DNA of 64,000 bases from NCBI RefSeq assembly GCF_037975245.1, contig NC_092576.1:38829111-38893110 (forward strand), in the 5' to 3' direction. The position numbers were made by a program, and so were the translations under genes. This stretch comes from Apostichopus japonicus (Eukaryota; Echinodermata; Holothuroidea; Aspidochirotida; Stichopodidae). Of this stretch, positions 29,763 to 40,388 are shown piece by piece. Each line of letters opens with the position of its first letter. Positions within the stretch are counted from its first letter, which is position 1. Under the pieces are notes generated by a model that saw only the letters and a program-made list of their open reading frames with translations, searched no databases and was not told where the DNA came from.

Positions 29763-29870
29763 TCCATTTTGTTTTGTCTGAACACAAGACTGGTTACTTG
29801 AAAATTGATGTAACGTGCAAGAAGAAAGACCAAGGGGAGCAATCAGTTTGTCTCAGTGTTTTTCTCTAAA
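29763..29870 (+). CDS. Candidate terminal exon on the plus strand
   Basis: After a pyrimidine-rich acceptor (CTTTGATTGTTTAAG), an open segment reads LSEHKTGYLKIDVTCKKKDQ, continues for about 12 residues and ends at TAA. The charged, low-AT composition differs from the flanks and looks coding. No partner exon or homologue is recognised. It is antisense to the NLR-2 cassette array. Confidence 0.25.
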
Positions 29871-31343
29871 GCTAAATGTGTGATACCGACATAGTTATAT
29901 CACAGAAATATATCTATGAAATGTCTGGTTGCATCCATTCAATAAAATAAGTTTAAAGTAAAAGGGTCAAGTTGTCATCATTCGAGAATTAAGAAGACTG
30001 TTAAAACATATTTGAAAATATTTAGCATTTGTCCTCCAATTTGCATAAATTTGATATATGTTTATATCATAAAGCAAACATAAATGGTGTGCAATTTTCA
30101 TTTCAAACATTTTGTGTTCGTTTGGAATGTAACTTATACAAAACCTTACATGGATCACTATGTCGATATCGATATGTTTCATTTTTAGTTATTGAGATCA
30201 CAAATATCTGTAAATGTATGTATTGTAGTAATTTGAATTGAAGTTTTGAGTTAATGTCTATTAAAGTTCTTTTTCTGGATATATAAAGTTGTTACAACTA
30301 AAAGGTTGTGTTTAATGTTTCAGATATCTCTCTGACATTTATGACATTGCTCATAAACATTGCAGATTACAGCAACAAAAACAAGTTGACGATTAGAAAG
30401 CAATCATTTAACCTGAGCGTTTGTTCTTAAAGCGTAAAGGTTGCATACAATCTGTGATCCTTTACTGACAGACGTCGGTCAATTGATCAGCGCTATGATA
30501 TGGAATATCCTAATAAAAATATGAGCAAGCTATATTTTACTTCTGTTATGTTCGCTTTTCACCATTTTTGACTACCGGTGGTACTGCTTCCTTTATTTCA
30601 ACGCTAGGAGAAATATTTCACGTTTTTACTCTGTATTATGTTGTTATTTTAATTTTTTCAAACCATACCGCAGGTGTTACTGTCTAGAACATCTTCAGTT
30701 GTAACTTTGAAAGTTTTTGCATCAGATTCAGGGCACCAGCTACGTTCATGTTGGATGTCATAGTATTAAACATGTGTAGCTTGGGTGATATATTCCTCAC
30801 TCTCACCAACCAACTACTCTCAGACCCCCCTCCCCCTCCCGTATCCTATTTCAACTTTCCATAACTATTTAATCTACATTCAAAACCCGTCATTATCTTA
30901 TCTTATTTCAGAGAGAGAGAGATCACTCTCGTTAATGCTAACATATTCAAGCTCCCCTCACTGTTATACCATGTAGTAGCCAGTTGAGTGTACTGAACAT
31001 GGGCTAGGCTTTATTGATGTTTGTAATTCTTTGATATCTCTGTTTGTTTTTTTCTGTGCGAAAGTAAATGTACGGAACGCTCAGTACATTACAGTAAACT
31101 TAACTGATTTATTAAAATTGTTCCAAAACTCTTTCCCAGCAATGCCACTCATTTGTTAAATATCTTTCTTCCTCTGTGTAAATAGAAGAAATGGTCTTAT
31201 TCTGGCCGGTTTAACATAATCTAAACTGTATCTTTAATGTTATTGATTTACGAGAAGAAAACAGAAACAACTATATGTACAGAAGAAGGTAAGTGAAAAT
31301 AATCAATCAATAACTAATCAATCAATACTGAGTGTTACTTTAC

Positions 31344-31417
31344 CTTTAACGTTCTTTGATATTAAGTTGAACAAACCATGCGTCGATGTATAAGGAGGCA
31401 GTAGACAGTACTGAAAC
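31344..31417 (-). CDS. Type B cassette exon (B2)
   Basis: A 74-nt exon with a TTCATCAG acceptor and GTAAAG donor, phase 2 in and 1 out. It encodes FQYCLLPPYTSTHGLFNLIS and KNVK. It matches B3 and B1 at F-x-x-C-x-L-P and at the basic end. One codon shorter than the others; no disruption. Confidence 0.7.
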
Positions 31418-31609
31418 CTGATGAATAAAGTATAAGAAAATTTAACTAACAAAGAGACAGAATCAGAGACTCCATAATCATCAGACGCTGAATTCGAATG
31501 AACTTTGAAGTGAATCGTATCATAAGAGATACCATTGTTAATCTCCATTCCCTACTACGCATTGATACTTAGAGAATTGGGAGATCTGCATAGTTATCAT
31601 CTTAATCAT

Positions 31610-32158
31610 CCCATTCACTATCACCATCACCACCATCACCGTCACCACCATTATCACCACCAGCACTGTTACCACCATTATCACCACCATCACCACCATA
31701 ACCGGCATCAACACCATCACCACAGTGTCCACAATCACCACAATCACCACCACCACAATCACCACCACCACAATCATCACCACCACAATCACCACCACCA
31801 CAATCACCACCACCACAATCATCACCACCACAATCACCACCAACACAATCACCAGCACAATCACCACCAGCACAATCACCACCAGCACAATCACCACCAG
31901 CACAATCACCACCAACACAATCACCACCAACACAATCACCACCACCAACACAATCACCACCACCAACACAATCACCACCACAATCACCACCACCACCACA
32001 ATCACCACCAACACAATCACCACCAACACAATCACCACCACCACCACAATCACCACCACAATCACCACCACAATCACCATCACAATCAACATCATCTTAA
32101 TCACCATAATCAGTATCAATATCATCACTATAGTAACTATCATCATCATCATCATAAA
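31610..32158. repeat. CAC/ATC-type compound microsatellite
   Basis: About 550 bp built from CACCACAAT and CACCAACACAAT units flanked by ATC runs. The His/Asn-rich, Thr/Ile-rich and Val-rich open frames over both strands are repeat artefacts. It lies in the intron between A2 and B2. Confidence 0.95.
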
Positions 32159-32946
32159 TGGTGTTATTAACAAGATAACCCAAATGTTATAAACACATAT
32201 TAGGTAGATGGGTAAGTGGTCCGGCATAATTGTGGGTGTTGGATTAGGGAAAGCTTATGGTAATGTAGTTGAGAGAGGTGCCCATATGAAAAGATGAAGA
32301 AAATTTCAATCTGTTGAACTTATATCACTGTTTTTTAACTTAAACATCAATGTGCATTAATTATCACTTAATTCATAAATTAATTATGAAATAAAAGCGT
32401 CCTGATAAAACATTGAGCATTTTTTCCCTTTCCTTTTATCTTATTTAATCTTTTTTTTTTTTTTTGGCTAAATCTAAATGATCGAAGTTTTTACATATTT
32501 ATTTTGGGTTGCTTTTGGCATTTTTTTTTTACTTCTGCTGTAATGATGCCCCATATAATGATATCCTACTTTTTTATGATTATTTTTATTGTTTCAATGA
32601 GATATGTTATTTTTAAGTGTAAGCTAGGGCCTCCTAATTCTTTACTTCAACACATTTCATTCTTCTGAAGAAATTATTGTTAAAATGATGTGTTTTTGTC
32701 TCATTTTGTCTCTATTCTACTCTCCCATTATAATATCCATTACCAGATGACTGTTCTTTCATGTTGAATTTATTTCTTTAGTCATTTTTTTCTTCATTTG
32801 TTTTGGTTTTACTTCTACAAGTATCTAAACGTTTCAATAAACCTGAAGTAGTTATGACATATAACTATATTAATACTTTCTCTCTTGTTTTCATCATTAA
32901 TAATAATTACAAGGTGATTATTTACATATTTATTTATTATACTTAC

Positions 32947-33188
32947 CTCAGTGCCTTGAATCTTTGAGAGTGTTGAACATAGTTTAATATTCCATTAACT
33001 TCATGTTTATTCATTTCTCTCCCTTCCTCTGTCTGTATGGACACCCTCTCTATTGATGTTAGGATTGGAAGAGAGAGACCAGAGGAAAGGATAATGTTCC
33101 CATCTTCATCAATCCTACTAGAGGACCAGATTATATCTTCATCAATCTTACTAAAGGACCAGCCTAGAGTCACACCGTATATGGGAAT
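32947..33188 (-). CDS. Type A cassette exon (A2) with internal duplication
   Basis: A 242-nt exon with a TTCTTCAG acceptor and GTAAGT donor, phase 0 in and 2 out. The peptide starts IPIYGVTLGWSFSKIDED, repeats the segment as IIWSSSRIDEDG, then gives NIILSSGLSLPILTSIE and ends QRFKALR. The extra 33 bp relative to A1 come from a tandem duplication (33102-33128 and 33135-33161 on the plus strand) that keeps the frame. It is otherwise intact. It sits between D2 and B2. Confidence 0.75.
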
Positions 33189-34702
33189 CTGAAGAAAGGA
33201 AAATAATAAATAGAATTAATATCATCATGTTTGTTTACAGGATAAATACTTGAACATAATAACATCATAATTAACTTAGGAATATTAACTTCATGGTTGT
33301 TTTAAGTTCATATAAATCAATGTTATTTTATTTATTTATATCATATTTTGTTTTTGTTTTGTTGATTATATAATAATTTGGGGTTTGAATTTGCTACAAA
33401 AAAGTGTAACTTTATTTCTAAAGTTTGTTTTATCTTCGTTTTATTTTATTAGTATAAAGTGATATTTGGTCTAGGTATTAGTGCAGGGGAGGGCGTGGAT
33501 ATATGGTTTACAGTCGTGAATATTATGTTGTTATTGTGCGAGGGGTGAGAGATAAATGGACCGATGGATGTCGTACTGAGTAGGAATGGGTGTGGTAGGG
33601 GGTAAGGAGGGGTGCTTTAAGTATAGGGGAGCATGTATATAGACCGCTTATAAATATTAAATGTAATTTGTGTTTTACGGGGAGGTGGAAATCTGAAGAA
33701 ATCTGAAGAAAGGAAAATAAGAAATATAATCAATATAATATCGTTTTATCAGGGTTTCACAGATATTTTGTTTCTAACTTGTTTGCTGTTTGTTACTATA
33801 TTTTTTTTCGGGGGAGGGGGGGTGAAAGTAAATATTAATGTGAAGACTAAAGCAGAATTATTGATTTTTCAGGATAATTTGCGTTTGACTTTAGAAGAGA
33901 TGAAAGAATATCTTAAATTATTTTTAGTTTTTGTCGTTGAAGAATATCATAACAACGTGTTTATTATTGTTGTTTACTTTTACATTATCCTACAAGGGTT
34001 GGGGGAGGGGGAGCTGGTGCGAGCGATGAGAGATGCAGTCAATAGGTGCAACTTAGTTTGATGTAAATATTTATTTGAAACTAGGGTGAAACTGTACACC
34101 TTGTTTAAAAACATCTGTTGTTATTTATTATGTATTGACTTTGACTGAAATTCGCTTATTCAGCTTTCCTGTTGTTTTAGCAATGGATTTCTGGTGTACA
34201 TTTATTGATGTTCATATCTTGAAAGTCTCATATTATTCATTTTTAAAGTCATTTTTATCATATTTAATGATTGAGGAAGACCGCTTTGTGTTTATCTTAC
34301 CTAATCATAGACATGAATTCAGTTAGATGTTTTAACTGTACCCCATGACTGGAGGGTTGAAGTGGAGTGATATGTTTTTCTGAGTTTAGCTAATGGTTAT
34401 ATGGAGGTGAATCGTTTACTTTGAGATGAAGGTGATTTGTGATATTGACTCATTCCATTGATACAGACAATTAATGAGAGAAACAGGGATAGTAATGAAT
34501 AGTTGTTTTTATTTTGATATTTGTTGAATGTTTATGGTGAGACTTGGTTGTATTATTTGTTTACAAATACATTTCAATAATGATCAAAGTTAAACGTATT
34601 ATATGATGTATTCTTCCTCACAATAAGGTGGTCGGGGAAATATTTTGTAATATTATATTCTACAAGTTCCGTACTCACGTGACCCATTAACTGTGTACTT
34701 AC
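33189..34702. other. Intron between D2 and A2
   Basis: No feature recognised. The two plus-strand ORFs here (33768-34061 and 34135-34326) are low-complexity and T-rich, without family signal. Confidence 0.45.
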
Positions 34703-34822
34703 ATTATGACTGGATGCTTTTAGCAGGAGCTCTATGGCTGACCTCTGTAATGACACACTGTCTTTGCTATTGATGGCTATAGTTTGTGAGCACAACTCTG
34801 TAATAGTGTGAACGTCATCAGC
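34703..34822 (-). CDS. Type D cassette exon (D2)
   Basis: A 120-nt exon, phase 0 in and out, with a TTTAATAG acceptor and GTAAGT donor. It encodes ADDVHTITELCSQTIAINSK followed by DSVSLQRSAIELLLKASSHN. This matches the last 40 residues of both NACHT exons (for example DDSKLLQRSTVQLLQIASSHD in NLR-2), up to the identical donor position. So the D segment exists both fused to NACHT and as a free exon ahead of A2. The pattern suggests a helical pair, but no named domain is recognised. Confidence 0.75.
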
Positions 34823-34854
34823 CTATTAAACAAGATAAACATTGTTTTAACATT

Positions 34855-36115
34855 AACAGATGAGAAATGATAAGGTATAGAATAATTATTATTTATGAAA
34901 AGTATATATGAGATCAAGTCCCACTTAACTAGTCCTTACAATAATAACTAATATCTATGAAGATTCCTGTAGTGTGTGATGAGGCACGAATATGAAATAT
35001 GATATGTCAAAACACTATCATACCTTATATAGTCGCCTTGTACGGGATGAATAACTAAGTGCACGTATTAACAATTGACATTTAATAGAACGTCCATGGA
35101 AGACATTAGAGAAATTAAAAAAAATACAGAAAGGTTATATACATAACAGATGATAAATGATAAGGTATAGAATGATGATTATTGATGAAAATACTATTAT
35201 ATGATCAAGTGCCACTTTACTAGTCATTACAATAATAACTAATAGGCCTATCAATGAAGATTCCTGTAGTGTGTAATGAGGCATGGTGGTTTTAATATGT
35301 ATGGGCGCACTGTAGTGTACGGTACATAAAGAACTTGTGTAAGGACCCAACTCCTGAAATCTGATAAGTCAAAACACTATCATGCCTTATATAGGCATGG
35401 TGACCAGTCTCTTGTACGGGTTGAATAAATTAGTGCAAGTATAAACGATTGATATTTAATCGTACGTTATTGTCCATGGAAGATATTAGAGAAAAAAAAA
35501 GGTTATACATAAAAGTTTAAGAAAAGAATAAACAGCAGGATACACCTTATTATTTTACCTCCCCTGTTCACAGACCCCCTCACCCCCCCCCCCCCTCCCA
35601 CATGCACACAAACACACGCAAACACAACCGATCCAGACAAATTTAATTCAAACAGAACCAAAGTCTAACCAACATAGAATAATAATGAGTTATGAAAAAT
35701 ATAAATATGATCAAGACCCACATTACTAATCCTTACTAACTAATATATATGAAGATTCCTGTAGTATGTGATGAAGCACGATGGATGTAACCTGTATGGG
35801 CGCGCTGTACAGTACACACAGAACTTGTGTAAGGACCTAACTCCTGAAATCAGATTCAAAACACTACCATGCCTTATAAAGTCGCCTTGTACGGGATGAA
35901 TAACTAAATGCAAGTATAAACAATTAATATTTAATAGTACGTCCATGGAAGACATTAGAGAAAAAAAAACAGAAAGGTTATACATAAAAGTTTAAGGAAA
36001 CAATGAACAGTAAGATGCTCCTTATTTCTACCTCCCTGGTTCACAGACCCCCTTCTCAGCCATCCCCTTCTCCCCATGCACACAAACACACGCAAACACA
36101 ACCCATCCAGGCAAA
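34855..36115. repeat. Three diverged tandem units of about 300-500 bp
   Basis: Landmarks GAAGATTCCTGTAGT, GCCTTGTACGGGATGAATAA and GTCCATGGAAGA recur at about 34,960-35,100, 35,260-35,480 and 35,750-35,950. Each unit ends in an A-rich, then C-rich tract. The array fills the intron between C1 and D2. Confidence 0.75.
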
Positions 36116-36137
36116 TTGAATTCAAACAGAACAAAGT

Positions 36138-36202
36138 TTAGCAAACCTTCTTCCATCGACCGGATTGGAGATCAAGATAGCAGGCATTACTCGGCCACAA
36201 AA
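36138..36202 (-). CDS. NLR-2 exon 5 (type C, terminal, C1)
   Basis: A TTTTCCAG acceptor opens a phase-1 exon encoding VLWPSNACYLDLQSGRWKKV, then C and TAA. It follows the C pattern (V-x-W-P, YLDLQSG-x-W-K) but stops about 12 codons before the usual C donor. The summed exons 47002-47113, 45159-46663, 40180-40388, 38645-38721 and this one total 1,968 nt, a whole number of codons from ATG to stop. The stop may be the real C terminus or a nonsense change in a cassette that once continued to D2. No strong donor lies before it. Confidence 0.65.
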
Positions 36203-38011
36203 CTGGAAAACAAAATAAAACGAAATCATTCTTTCAATAGTTACCGTTTCAATTACGTAAGTGATAGCGTTGACCACACACTACACATATTATCATGGCT
36301 AAATACTAAAAGAGGCGTTCTTTTTATGGGCAATTTGACCATCCAGCCATTGGAGGATGACGACATCGCTGAATCTGAAGAAGATTCTGACGATGAAATC
36401 CTGATATGGTAAGCCACACTGTATGTATTGTGTATACATGTACTGAAGTAGCGCAATAGGCCTATATGACTCATCGTTACGCTTGACTACCATTGTATTA
36501 CATAATACATGTAGGTCAAGTACTTTGGAGGGAGGGGGCGGGGTATAAGGGGGGAGGGGTTGGCAACCAGGTAGTAGATATGATTGAAGGGAGGGGAATG
36601 AACTGTTTTTTATAAGTTTGAATAAGAAATTTCAAAAGTCAAAGCAATTTGTTTCCCTTTTTTGTGTATTGTTTGTACAAATTTTGTAATTATTTGCATA
36701 CTAATTAGCCTTTTATTAGACCCTTGCTCCAGTTACAGCAACAACTGAGGTGCCAAATATGATGTGGATGAACAACAGCCTATACTTATCACTCCAGAAG
36801 AGCCCCTGACCAGCATGGAGACCATAACTTTGATATAAACCCTAAATTTGGTAGCCTGTAAAATAATTTATCCGCGAATGAAAATTTAACAAAATGTCAA
36901 AAAATCAGTCATATTCCTCGTATTCAAACATCAAATTATATTTAACTTATAAAATGACATGTCTTGAACTCATCAAACTATCAAAAGTCCAGCAGATTTC
37001 ATCGAAATAATTTCAAATGGGCAAAGGAAAGTACAGTGTATGTATCATAACCTCATTTGCATATTTACATATCCAATTAGCTCAATTATAAACAAAAATT
37101 ATAAAAATTAAAACCTCATTTCAATACCTATCTGTCAATACTTGGGTCCCTATTTACAAAATGAACAGATTTTAAGTAATTACAATGTGTAAATATTTTC
37201 CCCATGAACAATGATATTACGTGGAAATAGAGACATAAGGAGTTAAAGTACATTTATTAACTTAACCGGAGCTATGTATTAAAGACTCTCGATAAATTAA
37301 AACTAAGCTACCTATTTTTTTTTAAATAGATATATATGATATAAATAACCATTTTTACCTGCAGGATTTTTATGTAGGATCACACTGGCCTACCATCACT
37401 ATGACATTCGCTGAACATTCCCTCACAGCAATGAACTAAACCAATCTTACATTGTAACAACATGGAATTGTTTTCAAATATTCTAAATAAAATATGATGT
37501 ATCAGCATTGTTGCCGTAAAGCTAAATAATTAGTAACAAAATGAAAGAAAAAATCCAATATTAGCTGAATGGCAGTAAATATTTATTTGCTATTTTAAAC
37601 TTGGATTTGGCTTGTTTGCTTATTGCTTCCAGTCTAGTATATTACTGACGTAGATGGTGGAATATCACTTATTATGATATCAATTATATCATCTCACAAG
37701 CCCTGTTTAATTGTTGCATTCACACAATATTATCACTATCACTAATGGCGTAATAGTACTCATCTCATTAATAATAAAATTCATGTACACACATTCTGTT
37801 ATTTATATACTTATGGTGTAAGTCTGTCATACCTTGAATCAACGTCTGATATTAGGGAGTTTGTTTGAACAATGCAATACAAATACATCAATTTGTCATG
37901 TTTAATCAACAACATATGATCGCCACAGCACAGTAGAGTAGTTTAATATCATTGTGGTATAACAAGTGTTTGTTACATTACACAGTCTGTACTGTAACCA
38001 GTATACATGAT
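36203..38011. other. NLR-2 intron 4, part
   Basis: A plus-strand ORF (36116-36412) ends in an acidic run (EDDDIAESEEDSDDE) but shows no homology I can name. The rest is AT-rich without features. Confidence 0.4.
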
Positions 38012-38627
38012 ATTGTAACATACTGTAGTGTTAGCCATACCTTGTATTGTAACATACTGTAGCGTTAGCCATACCTTGTAATGTAACATACTGTGATGTT
38101 AGCCATACCTTGTATTGTAACATACTGTAGTGTTAGCCATACCTTGTAATGTAACATACTGTAGTGTTAGCAATACCTTTTATTGTAACATAGTGATAGT
38201 GTTAGCCATACCTTTTATTGTAACATACTGTAGTGTTAGCCAGACCTTGTATTGTAACATATTGTAGTGTTATCCATACCTTGTATTGTAACATAATGTA
38301 GTGTTAGCCATACCTTGTATTGTAACATACTGTAGTGATAGCCATACCTTGTATTGTAACATACTGTAGTGTTAGCCAGGCCTTGTATTGTAACATACTG
38401 TAGTGTTAGCCATACCTTGTATTGTAACATACTGTACAAAGTGTTAGCCATACCTTGTATTGTAACATATTGTAGTGTTAGCCATACCTTGTATTGCAAC
38501 ATACTGTAGTGTTAGTCAGACCTTGTATTGTAACATATTGTAGTGTTAGCCATACCTTGTATTGTAACACACTGTAGTGTTAGTCAGACCTTGTATTGTA
38601 ACATATTGTAGTGTTAGCCATATCTTT
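38012..38627. repeat. 34-bp minisatellite, about 18 copies
   Basis: Units of the type ATTGTAACATACTGTAGTGT plus TAGCCATACCTTGT repeat with a 34-bp period and few changes. On the gene strand each unit carries ACAAG|GTATGG, resembling a 5' splice site. The array stops 17 bp short of exon B1. The real B1 donor region (TAGCCTTACCTTGTA on the plus strand) is nearly the same 15 bp as part of the unit. Confidence 0.95.
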
Positions 38628-38644
38628 TACACACATAGCCTTAC

Positions 38645-38721
38645 CTTGTACATTCTGTCTTTTTAATTCTTCTGGGATTTTCTCTGGTCTGATGGATGCA
38701 GGCAGTGTGCAGTTACCAAAC
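38645..38721 (-). CDS. NLR-2 exon 4 (type B, B1)
   Basis: A 77-nt exon with an ATATCACAG acceptor and GTAAGG donor, phase 2 in and 1 out. It encodes FGNCTLPASIRPEKIPEELK followed by RQNVQ. It continues exon A1 (ending FSKLW) and joins C1 in frame. The combination L-W-F-x-N-C-x-L-P resembles one strand-turn of a solenoid, but no regular leucine-rich repeat follows. Function unknown; the family is shared by all cassette copies here. Confidence 0.75.
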
Positions 38722-38919
38722 CTGTGATATAAAAATAAATATATCAAATGATCTTGTGTTTCTCTTTAAATACTAACAAACAGCTGACCTTATTATAGCC
38801 AGGTAACCTAATAATAAACAGAGAATACCTCATTAATTGTATCAACAAAATACAAATATTTGCAATTAAGACAACAGAGTTCTATTGGATATACCAACGC
38901 ATAAAATTAACGATTTTGA

Positions 38920-39250
38920 TTACTTCATTTAAATGCTTGCACGGAATGGCACCTTCTTACCTGTCTGAGTTGATCACACCTCGAGTACCCAACACGCGCC
39001 CTTCGCCCTAAGCATATTACTCTCCTTCTATCCAGCACGGATAACAAGAAGCACTGTGCCCGCAGCTTATTCTGTCGCTGCACCTGATCTATGGAACGGA
39101 CTTCCTTCCAAAATTCGCATAATCACAGACTTCACCCCCTTTAAATCACGCCTAAAAACGCATCTCTTTCATTATAATCTTTACCAACGCGCACGCCGTC
39201 TACATTTCACCATGTTCAGTGTATACTTAATATATGACATGTCAATCAAT
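38920..39250 (+). mobile_element. CR1-like retrotransposon 3' end
   Basis: The plus strand reads LKCLHGMAPSYLSELITPRV, a stop, and later AAPDLWNGLPSKIR and FTPFKSRLKTHLFHYNLY. These are the characteristic C-terminal blocks of CR1-clade reverse transcriptase ORFs. The element is 5'-truncated, lies in NLR-2 intron 3 and is antisense to the gene. Confidence 0.88.
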
Positions 39251-40179
39251 TGTAATACGACACATGGTTGAACACCTGCATAGCAAAGGTTCATATTCTG
39301 TTACATCTCTTAGTTACCGTGAATACATTAAACAAATATACCGCTGAAGGTCACCTTGACAATCGGTAAAGCTGTACCTCTGTTTTATACAATGTTAGCC
39401 AAGAACTAACAATGTAGTTTTCTTTCATTTAATTATTTAAAACTGAGAAAATTACTCCGATGTTTGGAGTTTCTTTGGCTTTTGATTTTTACTGTTCATC
39501 AAGGGACGAGACAATACATTTTACGATTGAAACCAACAATGTGTGCACGATTTACGCAACGACTCACTGATTATGTTGGCAAGCAACTAGTAATTAGTTA
39601 TGGTTATCTTCTTGGAGTCATAATATATCGTTGACAATTTGTTGAATTATTTAGAGTGATTTGTTTTTAAGGATTTTTTCCTCTTGTAATTGCCTCTAAA
39701 CGTTGATGGGAACGTAATGTCTAAAATGTGAAAAATGTGTAAAGAAAAAACCAGTTGTCAATACTTCTCTTACTTCTAATTCCATCTATGTAACTTACAA
39801 TTATCTAGCATCATACTTTCAATTGTGTTACATTTTGTACTTTTCATTTGACTGCCAAGTATTGCTGACGAAGGTCCCAGGGGGGGAATTATATCGATAT
39901 AGGATGGCAATGATCGTTGGTAATTTTCTTACAGCTTTATCAGATTCCTGTAAAGTTATATGATCTAACATGTTGAATTCAGATGACCTACAAATTCCAA
40001 TTTACCCGGCTCAATCAACCTGTACCTATATGATGGCATCTCTGATGCTATTTGTTGTATATTACCTTTTGTCGATTACTTTGATTACATTATTCAATTA
40101 TTGATTAATTTCTTAACGCTTCTGTAATTTTCCCAGACTTTCCTCTCCTCATATGCATTCTATATTGTAAGTTACTTAC

Positions 40180-40388
40180 CAAAGTTTGCTGAATTTCTTA
40201 GACGGCAGTACATAGTTCAATAATCCTACAATGTCTTCCTCAGTAAGTTCTGGTTTTTCGTTCCCGGCATTAACCACTAACAACTCCAGTGATGAGAGGC
40301 TTGGTAGAACAATACCAGACCGGAGGATGATGGTATTGTTGTCAACCTTACTGAAGGACCACTCCAGGATTAGGTCAGATATTGGTAT
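40180..40388 (-). CDS. NLR-2 exon 3 (type A, A1)
   Basis: A 209-nt exon with a CTTTCTTCAG acceptor and GTAAGT donor, phase 0 in and 2 out. The peptide starts IPISDLILEWSFSKVDNN, contains TIILRSGIVLPSLSSLELL and LTEEDIVGLLNYVL, and ends KKFSKLW. It is closely related to NLR-1 exon 961-1172, so it belongs to the duplicated segment. It is intact. It follows the NACHT-D exon and precedes B1. Confidence 0.82.

Noticed and set aside
31535-32227. Long His/Asn-rich and Val-rich open frames on both strands
   Set aside because: They are produced by the CAC/AAT repeat with a period that is a multiple of three; there is no start context or flanking exon.
36116-36412. 98-codon plus-strand ORF with an acidic tail
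   Set aside because: Overlaps exon C1 on the other strand, shows no homology and no splice context; probably chance.
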